The translations under genes and the position numbers were made by a program. A stretch of DNA of 25,813 nt from CAZTBB01 sp964611755 (GTDB lineage: Bacteria > Pseudomonadota > Alphaproteobacteria > Micavibrionales > Micavibrionaceae): contig CAZTBB010000022.1 of the NCBI GenBank assembly GCA_964611755.1, positions 1 to 25,813 of the forward strand, written 5' to 3'. The notes under the pieces were generated by a model. That model saw only the letters and a list, made by a program, of their open reading frames with translations, was not told the DNA's origin and did no database searches. Below are positions 8,779-15,931 of this stretch, piece by piece. Within the stretch, counting starts at the first letter, position 1. Every line of letters starts with the position of its first letter.

Positions 8779-8796
8779 CGAATCAGATGTGATTCG
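8779..8796. repeat. Perfect 7-bp inverted repeat just before ftsB
   Basis: CGAATCA (8779-8785) and TGATTCG (8790-8796) flank GATG and end 8 bases before the ftsB ATG. It lies where the ribosome binding site would be, so it could form an RNA hairpin that modulates ftsB translation or act as a protein-binding operator. No protein that binds it can be named from the sequence. Confidence 0.55.
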
Positions 8797-8804
8797 ATAG
8801 GGCT

Positions 8805-9116
8805 ATGAACAGGATTTCATCACATCATCTTTTCTTAAGGCGCCATTTGATGTTCATCATTGGCCTATGCCTTTGCCTGTATTTTTCCTATCATGCGATG
8901 CATGGTAAACGCAGCATCTTTCAGGTGATGGATGTGCAATCCGAGATAAAGCAAGCCGAGACAGAGTTGGCTTTACTGCGCGCGCAGCGTGAAGATCTGG
9001 AAAAGCAGGTCATCAGTATGCGTGAGGGCTCGTTGCGTCTGGATCTTCTGGAGGAGCAGGTGCGCAGAATTTTGGGGTATAAATATCCCGGTGAATTCTC
9101 ACTCCCGAGCCATTAG
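8805..9116 (+). CDS. ftsB: Septum formation initiator family protein, FtsB/DivIC-like
   Basis: FtsB is a bitopic membrane protein that forms the FtsQ-FtsL-FtsB divisome subcomplex. The 103-residue product has a short basic cytoplasmic N-terminus, one membrane segment (about residues 15-30, LMFIIGLCLCLYFSYHA), then a periplasmic coiled coil (about 40-90) with regular heptads through LALLRAQREDLEKQV and LDLLEEQVRRILGY. The LDLLEEQ-RRxLGY ending is typical of the FtsB/DivIC family in alphaproteobacteria. The position between eno and pdhA is the usual one. No good Shine-Dalgarno sequence precedes the ATG; instead the leader holds a perfect inverted repeat. Confidence 0.88.
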   Translation: MNRISSHHLFLRRHLMFIIGLCLCLYFSYHAMHGKRSIFQVMDVQSEIKQAETELALLRAQREDLEKQVISMREGSLRLDLLEEQVRRILGYKYPGEFSLPSH

Positions 9117-9204
9117 GCTTTTCATCATAAAATCAACGCATTGCAGCATGAAAATAATCTATTTTTTGCTGGAAGTGTGATTGAAAATTGTGTACTCATA
9201 CTGG

Positions 9205-9227
9205 CATGTCTTTTTTTAGAGGACATG
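9205..9227. repeat. Inverted repeat in the pdhA leader region
   Basis: CATGTC (9205-9210) and GACATG (9222-9227) are perfect inverted arms separated by an 11-base T-rich spacer, about 50 bases before the pdhA ATG in the 161-base ftsB-pdhA gap. It could be an operator for a pyruvate-dehydrogenase regulator or an RNA hairpin. A second weak hairpin (CAGCA 9144-9148 with TGCTG 9167-9171) lies upstream. No convincing sigma70 pair is visible in this gap. Confidence 0.4.
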
Positions 9228-9277
9228 TTGCTATTTGCGACATTCATTAAAGTCATTTTATTCAAAAGAGAGATTCC

Positions 9278-10300
9278 ATGGCTGCATCCAAAGGTAAAAA
9301 GAAAACCAATCTGAAGACTGTGTCCAATTCATCCCCCACACCATCCCCGGAAGAGATGAAAAAGCTCTACCGCGATATGTTGTTGATCCGCCGCTTCGAA
9401 GAAAAGGCCGGACAACTATACGGCATGGGCTTGATTGGGGGGTTCTGTCACCTTTACATCGGGCAGGAAGCTGTAGTTACCGGAATTGCCTCCGTTCAGG
9501 AAGAGCAAGACACGGTTGTCACCGCTTACCGTGATCATGCGCATATGCTGGCCTGTGATATGGACCCGCGCGGCATTATGGCTGAACTGACAGGCCGTGA
9601 GGGCGGATACTCTCGTGGTAAGGGTGGTTCCATGCATATGTTTTCTAAGGAAAAAGGGTTCTTTGGTGGCCACGGCATTGTTGGCGCGTCTACGGCCATT
9701 GGAACGGGTCTTGGCTTTGCGCATAAATATAAAGATGATGGCGGTGTTGCCATTGCTTATATGGGTGATGGCGCGTCGAACCAAGGGCAGGTGGCAGAAT
9801 GTTATAATATGGCGGCGCTTTGGAAGCTGCCTATTCTTTATGTGATTGAGAATAACCAATATGGGATGGGCACATCTGTCTCACGATCATCGGCCGGGAC
9901 ACTCTATAAACGCGGTGTTGGTTTTGATATTCCGGGTGAACAGGTGGATGGCATGGATGTCTTTACCGTGCAGGCGGCGGCGCGCCAGGCGCTCGATTAT
10001 GTGCGCTCCGGCAATGGTCCGTATATTCTGGAGGTGATGACCTATCGTTACCGCGGTCATTCCATGTCCGATCCGGCAAAATATCGAACAAAAGAAGAGG
10101 TGGCCTCCTTTAAAGAGGAGCGCGATCCGATTTCACTGCTCAAGGATTTAATGCAGGAACAGGGCATTGATGAGGCCGAGATCAAAGAGATCGATAAAGA
10201 TATCAAAGCAGTCGTCAGTGATGCGGCGCAATTCTCTCAGGACTCGCCAGAGCCAGCAGAGAGTGAGCTTTGGACCGATGTCTTGGTTGAAACTGAATAG
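9278..10300 (+). CDS. pdhA: Pyruvate dehydrogenase E1 component, alpha subunit
   Basis: PdhA and PdhB form the thiamine-diphosphate-dependent E1 that decarboxylates pyruvate and reductively acetylates lipoyl domains. The 340-residue protein shows MLLIRRFEEKAGQLYGMG, the active-site region VTAYRDHAHML, GKGGSMHMF, and the thiamine diphosphate motif from GDG (163-165) to NN (192-193). The conserved loop YRYRGHSMSDPAKYR (about 257-270) resembles the phosphorylation loop of E1-alpha, although regulatory phosphorylation is not expected in bacteria. The first about 25 residues are a basic Lys/Ser/Thr/Pro extension. AAGAGAGA precedes the ATG. The heterotetrameric alpha/beta form contrasts with the single-chain AceE of E. 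coli. pdhB follows after 36 bases. Confidence 0.98.
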   Translation: MAASKGKKKTNLKTVSNSSPTPSPEEMKKLYRDMLLIRRFEEKAGQLYGMGLIGGFCHLYIGQEAVVTGIASVQEEQDTVVTAYRDHAHMLACDMDPRGIMAELTGREGGYSRGKGGSMHMFSKEKGFFGGHGIVGASTAIGTGLGFAHKYKDDGGVAIAYMGDGASNQGQVAECYNMAALWKLPILYVIENNQYGMGTSVSRSSAGTLYKRGVGFDIPGEQVDGMDVFTVQAAARQALDYVRSGNGPYILEVMTYRYRGHSMSDPAKYRTKEEVASFKEERDPISLLKDLMQEQGIDEAEIKEIDKDIKAVVSDAAQFSQDSPEPAESELWTDVLVETE

Positions 10301-10336
10301 ATTAATAAGACTTTTTTTAAGAGAGAGACGATAAAA

Positions 10337-10576
10337 ATGCCTACACCAATTTTAATGCCGGCACTATCACCAACAATGACAGAAGGGAACTTGGCCAAAT
10401 GGCTGAAATCCGAAGGCGACAAGGTTGAGGCCGGTGATGTGATTGCCGAAATTGAAACCGATAAAGCGACCATGGAAGTCGAGGCCGTGGATGAAGGTGT
10501 GATTGGTAAAATTTTGATTGCCGAGGGCACGGAAGGCGTGGCGGTGAATACGCAAATTGCTGTCCTGCTTGAGGAG
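10337..10576 (+). repeat. Lipoyl-domain coding repeat, copy 1 (in pdhB)
   Basis: The first 80 codons of pdhB encode a lipoyl domain that matches the first 80 codons of pdhC at about 62 of 80 residues by hand alignment. The DNA includes an identical 26-base stretch (10439-10464 here, 12125-12150 in pdhC) around the lipoylated lysine codon. Confidence 0.85.
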
Positions 10577-11767
10577 GGCGAGAGCGCTGACGATATTGGC
10601 GATGTCTCCGCCGATGCACCTTCTGCGGCACCTGAGAAAGCTGCCGAAGCTGAGCAGGGGGCTGTAGCCTCGCCTGTCGCCGCCGATCAGCCCGTGGGCG
10701 CTGTCGTTGAAAATCGCGATATTCTCTATGCGCAGGGCGCCGTGATTGAGCCGCCGCCATTTGATGAGGCGTCTTTTACAGACACAGCCGAGATGACAGT
10801 TCGCGAAGCGTTGCGCGATGCGATGGCCGAAGAAATGCGCGCTGATGAAACTGTATACCTGATGGGTGAAGAGGTTGCCGAATATAATGGTGCCTATAAA
10901 GTCTCCCAGGGGCTCTTGGATGAATTTGGTGATAAGCGCGTGATTGATACGCCAATTACCGAACACGGATTTGCCGGCTTGGCTGTTGGGTCGGCGATGT
11001 CCGGTCTGAAGCCGATTGTCGAGTTTATGACATGGAACTTTGGGATGCAGGCTATTGACCATATCATCAACTCTGCTGCCAAGACATTATACATGGCGGG
11101 TGGTCAGCTCGGATCGCCGATTGTTTTCCGTGGCCCTAATGGCGCGGCATCGCGCGTAGCGGCGCAGCACTCGCAATGCTATGCGTCATGGTATGCCCAC
11201 GTGCCGGGCCTTAAGGTTGTATCACCTTGGTCTGCTGCGGATGCCAAGGGTTTGATGAAGGCGGCTATTCGTGATCCAAATCCGGTTGTGTTCTTGGAAA
11301 ATGAAATTCTTTACGGGCAATCATTTGAGGCGCCGACATCGGAAGATTTTGTAATACCGCTTGGGCGCGCAAAGATTGAACGCTCTGGCTCTGATGTCAC
11401 AATTGTGGCTTTCTCGATTATGGTTGGAAAAGCACTTGAGGCGGCCGAAAAGCTAGCCGAGCAGGGGATCGATGCCGAAGTGATTAACTTGCGTACTATT
11501 CGTCCGCTCGATCGTCATACGATTTTGGAATCGGTCAAGAAAACAAATCGCATCGTCAGTGTAGAAGAAGGCTGGGGCTTTGCCGGTATCGGCTCGGAGA
11601 TTGCCGCCCTGATTGGAGAGCACGCTTTTGATTATCTGGATGCGCCTTTAAAACGTGTATGTGCGGCCGATGTGCCATTGCCATATGCGGCCAATCTGGA
11701 GGCTCTTGCTTTGCCGCAGGCCGAACAAATTATTCATGCCGCCAGGGAGGTTTGCTATGCAAGCTGA
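10337..11767 (+). CDS. pdhB: Pyruvate dehydrogenase E1 component, beta subunit with N-terminal lipoyl domain
   Basis: This is the beta chain of the E1 heterotetramer. It is longer (476 residues) than a plain E1-beta (about 325-330) because residues 1-80 form a biotinyl/lipoyl domain with the lipoylation site Lys43 in ETDKATMEV, followed by an Ala/Glu/Pro-rich linker (about 81-150). The E1-beta domain starts near MTVREALRDAM (153) and contains LMGEEVAEYNGAYKVSQGL, DTPITEHGFAGLAVG, EFMTWNFGMQAIDHIINSAAK and the C-terminal transketolase domain with VSVEEGW. A lipoyl domain on E1-beta is known from alphaproteobacteria. AGAGAGAC lies 10 bases before the ATG. The stop overlaps the start of the next small gene by 11 bases. 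Confidence 0.97.
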   Translation: MPTPILMPALSPTMTEGNLAKWLKSEGDKVEAGDVIAEIETDKATMEVEAVDEGVIGKILIAEGTEGVAVNTQIAVLLEEGESADDIGDVSADAPSAAPEKAAEAEQGAVASPVAADQPVGAVVENRDILYAQGAVIEPPPFDEASFTDTAEMTVREALRDAMAEEMRADETVYLMGEEVAEYNGAYKVSQGLLDEFGDKRVIDTPITEHGFAGLAVGSAMSGLKPIVEFMTWNFGMQAIDHIINSAAKTLYMAGGQLGSPIVFRGPNGAASRVAAQHSQCYASWYAHVPGLKVVSPWSAADAKGLMKAAIRDPNPVVFLENEILYGQSFEAPTSEDFVIPLGRAKIERSGSDVTIVAFSIMVGKALEAAEKLAEQGIDAEVINLRTIRPLDRHTILESVKKTNRIVSVEEGWGFAGIGSEIAALIGEHAFDYLDAPLKRVCAADVPLPYAANLEALALPQAEQIIHAAREVCYAS

Positions 11768-12023
11768 CATTGATCCGGATCATTTGGCATCCTATCATGC
11801 AGGGCTTATTCGAACGCATTTCAAGAAAATGGTTTTGATTATGCGCGGCAAGAAACCGTTATGGAGAAGCCCAAGGATCAGTGGCGCCGAATTAGAAAAT
11901 CTGCGCGATGAATTTACAAACAGGGTTATTGCCTCGTCAGTGCATAATATTTGTAATGGCAAGCGCATAGAGGACCCGTCTTTACAGCTTTATGACCTAT
12001 TAGATGAGAAGGGATACGTATAA
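11757..12023 (+). CDS. Uncharacterised 88-residue protein embedded between pdhB and pdhC
   Basis: I do not recognise this protein. The ATG at 11757 lies inside the last codons of pdhB, in another frame, and is preceded by an excellent ribosome binding site AGGGAGG (11744-11750) with 6-base spacing. The stop overlaps the pdhC ATG (TAATG). Such coupling on both sides argues strongly for a translated gene made in step with the complex. The product begins MQADIDPDHLASYHAGL and is soluble and mixed in charge. A basic segment (HFKKMVLIMRGKKPLWRSPR, about residues 22-41) is followed by an acidic helical part with ELENLRDEFTNRV and LQLYDLLDEKGYV. There is no lipoyl, signal or membrane feature. A longer in-frame reading from 11655 is possible but would lie over pdhB and lacks a comparable ribosome binding site. 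Confidence 0.8.
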   Translation: MQADIDPDHLASYHAGLIRTHFKKMVLIMRGKKPLWRSPRISGAELENLRDEFTNRVIASSVHNICNGKRIEDPSLQLYDLLDEKGYV

Positions 12024-12262
12024 TGCCAATTCGTGTGACTATGCCGGCTTTATCGCCGACAATGACTGAGGGAACATTGGCCAAATGGCTTAAGACCGAA
12101 GGGGAGATGGTCGAAGCCGGTGACGTGATTGCCGAAATTGAAACCGATAAGGCGACCATGGAGGTCGAAGCTGTGGATGAAGGCAAGCTGGCCAAGATTG
12201 TCATTCCGGAAGGCACGGAGAATGTGCCCGTGAATGAGATGATTGCCGTGCTTCTTGAAGAT
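12023..12262 (+). repeat. Lipoyl-domain coding repeat, copy 2 (in pdhC)
   Basis: This is the counterpart of the pdhB N-terminal copy. Residues 7-54 are almost identical between the two proteins, and the nucleotide sequence is nearly unchanged around the lysine codon, including at third positions, which suggests recent duplication or gene conversion. Confidence 0.85.
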
Positions 12263-13318
12263 GGTGAGGATGAGAGCGCTCTTGATGGGTTTAGTGCCTC
12301 GAATGATAGTGCAGCGCCTGCGCCCGAATCCGCCGCCAGCGCGGATACAGCGGCAGCCCCGGCGGCTTCACCTGCGCCAGCACAGGCACCTGCTGCCTCG
12401 GCGCCAGCTCCGGCTGTATCAACAGAAGGCCGTGTCTTTGCATCACCGCTGGCTCGCCGCCTTGCCAAGGATGCAGGCATTGATCTATCGGGCGTAAAGG
12501 GCACGGGGCCGCGTGGCCGGATTGTGAAAGCGGATATCGAAAAGGCGAAGTCTTCGCGTGCGACTACTCATGCGCCAGCTGCAAGTTCATCTGCTGCGCT
12601 TCCCGACGGGGCACAGACAAATATCTTTGGCATGGCCTATGTGGAGCAGCCGATTAACAACATCCAGAAAGTAACGGCGCGCCGTTTATCGGAGAGCAAA
12701 CAAACAGTGCCGCATTTCTATTTAACTGTGGAATGTAATCTTGATGCCTTGCTGGCTGCACGCAAGGAGCTGAATGAGGCGGCCAATGGTGCGTATAAGC
12801 TCTCTGTGAATGATTTTATCATCAAAGCATCAGCCATGGCATTGAAATCCTATCCAGCGGCAAATGTGAGCTGGCAGGACACAGCGGTGCATCAATATCT
12901 GCATTCTGATATCTCGGTTGCTGTGGCTACGCCAACTGGTCTCATTACACCGATTATCAAGCGCGCTGAAGAAAAAGGCTTGCGTGCGATATCGGATGAA
13001 ATGAAAGAACTGGCTGGCCGCGCACGTGAAGGCAAGCTGAAACCTGAAGAGTTTCAGGGGGGATCCTTCTCCATTTCTAATCTTGGTATGTTTGGTGTGA
13101 AGAATTTCCAGGCCATCGTAAACCCACCGCAAAGCTGTATTTTGGCTGTGGGGGCAGGTGAGCAAATGCCTAAGGTTGTGAATGGCGAGGTGAAAATCTG
13201 CACGATTATGAATGTAACCCTCTCGACCGATCACCGCACTGTTGATGGCGCTGTTGGGGCAGAATGGCTACAGCACTTTAAGCGTTACATTGAAAACCCT
13301 GTGAGTATGCTGGTCTAA
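12023..13318 (+). CDS. pdhC: Dihydrolipoamide acetyltransferase, E2 component of pyruvate dehydrogenase
   Basis: E2 is the core of the complex and transfers the acetyl group from lipoamide to CoA. The 431-residue protein has one lipoyl domain (1-80, Lys43 in ETDKATMEV), an Ala/Pro-rich flexible linker (about 95-133), a peripheral-subunit-binding domain (about 137-173, FASPLARRLAKDAGIDL ... GTGPRGRIVKADI) that docks E1 or E3, a second linker, and the catalytic domain (about 203-431) with the active-site His404 in STDHRTVDGAVGAEWL. Nothing is missing. Its start overlaps the stop of the 88-residue gene by one base. The next gene begins 3 bases after its stop. Confidence 0.98.
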   Translation: MPIRVTMPALSPTMTEGTLAKWLKTEGEMVEAGDVIAEIETDKATMEVEAVDEGKLAKIVIPEGTENVPVNEMIAVLLEDGEDESALDGFSASNDSAAPAPESAASADTAAAPAASPAPAQAPAASAPAPAVSTEGRVFASPLARRLAKDAGIDLSGVKGTGPRGRIVKADIEKAKSSRATTHAPAASSSAALPDGAQTNIFGMAYVEQPINNIQKVTARRLSESKQTVPHFYLTVECNLDALLAARKELNEAANGAYKLSVNDFIIKASAMALKSYPAANVSWQDTAVHQYLHSDISVAVATPTGLITPIIKRAEEKGLRAISDEMKELAGRAREGKLKPEEFQGGSFSISNLGMFGVKNFQAIVNPPQSCILAVGAGEQMPKVVNGEVKICTIMNVTLSTDHRTVDGAVGAEWLQHFKRYIENPVSMLV

Positions 13319-13321
13319 ATC

Positions 13322-13732
13322 ATGACAGAGATCTGGCAAATCAATAACCCAGAGGAGCGTCTCGCCCGTGTCTTTGCATTGGCCGAGGATGTGTACGGGG
13401 ATCCGGATGATGCGGAAGTGTTTATGCAAGAAGTCCATAGCGGGCATATGGCCAGCGCGATGGGTGAGGAGGGCGGTATTATTATGCCGGAGAACGAAGT
13501 CAAGGCAGGCGCGGATGGCACACGAAAGGTTGTGGCATATCTCTATCGCAATGATATTCACACGCGTTTGAAGCGTATCTTTAAGGATAATGCCGAAGCC
13601 GCGATGCGCTTTATGGATAAACCGCACGCAATGCTGGATATGCAAAAACCACAAGACGTCATTGATAGTGAGGCCGGGTATAAGCAGGTGAAGCAGATCC
13701 TGAGCGGTGCCGAAGCGGGATTTGCAGTTTAG
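13322..13732 (+). CDS. Small protein with an MbcA/ParS/Xre (DUF2384)-like C-terminal region, in the pdh operon
   Basis: Residues about 86-136 follow the pattern of the MbcA/ParS/Xre toxin-binding domain: an AEAAMRFM helix, then DKPHAML, KPQDVIDSEAGYKQV and QILSGAEAGFAV (compare the family pattern WL-xx-P-x-x-x-L ... P-x-x-L-x-x-x-x-x-G-x-x-x-V-x-x-x-L-x-x-x-x-x-G). Residues 13-36 (RLARVFALAEDVYGDPDDAEVFMQ) resemble the opening helices of the same domain, so the protein may hold a partial duplication. No helix-turn-helix and no neighbouring RES-type toxin is visible, so a toxin-antitoxin role is not supported. The ATG is 3 bases after the pdhC stop with no Shine-Dalgarno sequence, implying coupled translation. 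The family match is by eye; the function in the pyruvate dehydrogenase operon is unknown. Confidence 0.75.
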   Translation: MTEIWQINNPEERLARVFALAEDVYGDPDDAEVFMQEVHSGHMASAMGEEGGIIMPENEVKAGADGTRKVVAYLYRNDIHTRLKRIFKDNAEAAMRFMDKPHAMLDMQKPQDVIDSEAGYKQVKQILSGAEAGFAV

Positions 13733-13768
13733 GTGGAATAAGAGAGAACAAATAAAAGGACCGTTAGT

Positions 13769-15163
13769 ATGAATAATTTTGATCTTATCGTTATTGGTGG
13801 TGGCCCCGGCGGATATGTAGCAGCCATCCGGGCGGCCCAATTGAAAATGAAAGTGGCATTGGTCGAGTCACAACATTTGGGCGGTATTTGTTTGAACTGG
13901 GGATGCATCCCGACAAAGGCGCTTTTGCGTTCCTCTGAGGTGCATCACCTGATCCAGCATGCAGATAGTTTTGGATTAAAAGTCAGTGGCTTGGAGTTTG
14001 ATACAAAGAAAATAGTTGAACGTTCCCGAGGCGTGGCGAACCAACTCTCAAAAGGGGTTCAACATCTGCTGAAGAAGAATAAAGTCACTGTCATTGATGG
14101 CTGGGCCAAATTGCAGGGCAAGGGAAAGGTTCTGGTTGAGAAAGATGGCAAAAAAATTGATGAGCTAAGTGCCAAACATATTATTGTGGCAACAGGCGCG
14201 CGCGCCCGTGAATTGCCGGGTCTGGAGCCGGATGGCAAACTGATCTGGACATACAAAGAAGCCATGGTGCCGGAAGCCATGCCAAAATCATTGGTTGTTG
14301 TTGGCTCCGGTGCAATTGGCATCGAATTCGCCAGCTTCTATCGAACAATGGGCGTTGATGTTACGGTTATTGAGTTGATGGATCGTATCTTACCGATTGA
14401 GGATGAAGAAATCTCCGCCCATGCTCATAAGCACTTTGAAAAGCAGGGCATGAAGATTATGACAGGTGCGAAAACAACTAAACTTGAGAAGGGCAAAGAT
14501 AATGTCACCGTGCATGTTGAGGTGAAGGGTAAAACTCAGAAAATCACTGTTGACCGTGTTATCATGGCCGTGGGTATTATCGGCAATACGGAGAATGTGG
14601 GCCTTGAGAATACGAAGGTAAAAGTTGATCGTGGTCATATTGTGACGGATGAATATCTCAAAACCGATGAACCGGGCGTTTATGCCATTGGTGATGTGAC
14701 GGGGGCGCCATGGCTCGCGCATAAAGCGTCACATGAAGGTGTAATCTGCGTTGAGAAAATTGCCGGCCTTAATAATGTGCACCCTATGAATAAGCTGAAT
14801 ATTCCGGGCTGTACCTATTGCCATCCGCAAGTGGCCAGTGTGGGTCTGACCGAGGCCAAAGCCAAAGAGCAGGGCTATAAGATCAAGGTTGGCCGCTTCC
14901 CGTTTATGGGGAATGGAAAAGCCATTGCGCTTGGTGAACCGGAAGGCCTTGTAAAAACAATCTTTGATGAGAAAACAGGTGAGCTTTTGGGCGCGCATAT
15001 GGTTGGCGCAGAAGTCACCGAGATGATCCAAGGCTATGTGATTGGGAAGCAAGCGGAATTGGTTGAGGAAGACTTTATGCACACCATCTTCCCACATCCA
15101 ACATTATCCGAGATGATGCATGAGAGCGTCCTTGATGCTTATGGCAAGGTTGTACATTTTTAG
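13769..15163 (+). CDS. lpdA: Dihydrolipoamide dehydrogenase, E3 component
   Basis: E3 reoxidises dihydrolipoyl groups on E2 and passes electrons to NAD via FAD and a redox disulfide. In 464 residues it shows the FAD-binding GGGPGGYVAAIRAAQ, the disulfide Cys41/Cys46 in GGICLNWGCIPTKAL, the NAD-binding GSGAIGIEFASF (about 179-190), the FAD-contacting YAIGDVTGAPWLAHKASHEG, and the C-terminal interface His443/Glu448 in HPTLSEMMHES. AAAGGA lies about 10 bases before the ATG. It closes the pyruvate dehydrogenase operon, and being within it suggests it serves that complex first. Its stop is 4 bases from the stop of a convergent gene, with no clear hairpin terminator between them. Confidence 0.98.
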   Translation: MNNFDLIVIGGGPGGYVAAIRAAQLKMKVALVESQHLGGICLNWGCIPTKALLRSSEVHHLIQHADSFGLKVSGLEFDTKKIVERSRGVANQLSKGVQHLLKKNKVTVIDGWAKLQGKGKVLVEKDGKKIDELSAKHIIVATGARARELPGLEPDGKLIWTYKEAMVPEAMPKSLVVVGSGAIGIEFASFYRTMGVDVTVIELMDRILPIEDEEISAHAHKHFEKQGMKIMTGAKTTKLEKGKDNVTVHVEVKGKTQKITVDRVIMAVGIIGNTENVGLENTKVKVDRGHIVTDEYLKTDEPGVYAIGDVTGAPWLAHKASHEGVICVEKIAGLNNVHPMNKLNIPGCTYCHPQVASVGLTEAKAKEQGYKIKVGRFPFMGNGKAIALGEPEGLVKTIFDEKTGELLGAHMVGAEVTEMIQGYVIGKQAELVEEDFMHTIFPHPTLSEMMHESVLDAYGKVVHF

Positions 15164-15167
15164 CGGG

Positions 15168-15839
15168 TTAGTTTAAAGCGGAGCTCGGTGAAAATTCTGA
15201 AGTTTTCTGTGTTGGCATTGCGCCGTATGTCCTAATTGTCCGTTCAACGTCATCAAAACTATGCAGAACATAATCCTCAATATCATCTTTTGAAATAGGT
15301 GGGTAAAAAGGGCCAGCATGCGCTTGTACAAGCTTTAGCACAGGATCTTGTGTGCTCATATCAATCAGTCCAAAAATGCGTGTTAGAAGATGCTCATCAG
15401 TTAAGGCAGATTGTTGCATATAGGATGGCATATGGAGCTCCGTCCTCACATTAATCGCTTCTAGAGGAAATGATGAAATATAGGACAGGACTCTTTTAGC
15501 CATTGGTTCTCCTGATCTTGCACTGGATATCAATGTTTGTGGATCTGTTCCAAATGTTGTGAAGTAATCTTCGAATAGACGCGCCACATATACACGCATA
15601 ATTGGGCGATATTCATCAAACATATCTATGAGTTGCTCAGCATTGTAACTGCCGCCTTCGCCGTCATGCAGGATATAGTATTGGTCCAGTTTTACGCCAT
15701 GATAAATGTCCATGATAAAGGAATCGTGTAGCAATTTTAGAAGGTCAAAGTGTTCTTGGTCGAATTTAACCCCCTTTATTTGATAAGCTTCACTCAGTAA
15801 TTTCATAGCATAAGGTGTTCTTGGCTCGCCAATATTCAT
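15168..15839 (-). CDS. Uncharacterised 223-residue protein between lpdA and lipA
   Basis: I do not recognise this protein. It is soluble, acidic and apparently mostly helical, with many aromatic residues; it has no signal peptide and no membrane segment. Distinct parts are PYAMKLLSEAYQIKG near the N-terminus, an acidic Tyr-rich middle (DQYYILHDGEGGSYNAEQLIDMFDEYRP, shown here only by its features around residues 53-79), YVARLFEDYFTTFGTDPQTL, and a low-complexity Ser-rich C-terminus. GGAG is 7 bases before the ATG. A hand count over four lines of sequence gives about 41% GC against about 50% in lpdA. It lies in the opposite direction to its neighbours and interrupts the usual lpdA-lipA order, which suggests an acquired gene. 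Confidence 0.75.
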   Translation of the reverse strand: MNIGEPRTPYAMKLLSEAYQIKGVKFDQEHFDLLKLLHDSFIMDIYHGVKLDQYYILHDGEGGSYNAEQLIDMFDEYRPIMRVYVARLFEDYFTTFGTDPQTLISSARSGEPMAKRVLSYISSFPLEAINVRTELHMPSYMQQSALTDEHLLTRIFGLIDMSTQDPVLKLVQAHAGPFYPPISKDDIEDYVLHSFDDVERTIRTYGAMPTQKTSEFSPSSALN

Positions 15840-15864
15840 AAATTACACTCCATTTAATTTTTGC

Positions 15865-15894
15865 TATGTAAAATGCTTATATTGTTTTTGTCAA
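15865..15894 (-). promoter_or_regulatory. Candidate promoter for the 223-residue gene
   Basis: On the minus strand a perfect TTGACA (15894-15889) is followed after 17-18 bases by a weak TTACAT/TACATA (-10 near 15870-15865). Transcription would start about 20 bases before the ATG at 15839. The spacer is strongly A/T-rich. Confidence 0.4.
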
Positions 15895-15931
15895 ATTTAA
15901 TTTTATGGCGAAAATGCAGCTTTATCGCTAT

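Noticed and set aside
10367..11062. 231-residue and other minus-strand frames inside pdhB
   Set aside because: They are shadows of a highly conserved E1-beta and lipoyl sequence. The His/Arg-rich translation is typical of antisense frames.
11655..11756. Longer N-terminus for the 88-residue protein
   Set aside because: The added 34 residues would be read from pdhB codons in another frame, are rich in Cys, His and Met, and lack a ribosome binding site. The ATG at 11757 has an ideal one.
13322..13732. Complete RES/Xre-type toxin-antitoxin module in the pdh operon
   Set aside because: Only an antitoxin-like domain is seen; the neighbours on both sides are pdhC and lpdA, and no RES-domain frame exists nearby.
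13268..13840. 190-residue minus-strand frame across the small MbcA-like gene
   Set aside because: The plus-strand frame fits the operon spacing and a protein family pattern; the antisense frame overlaps pdhC and lpdA and matches nothing.
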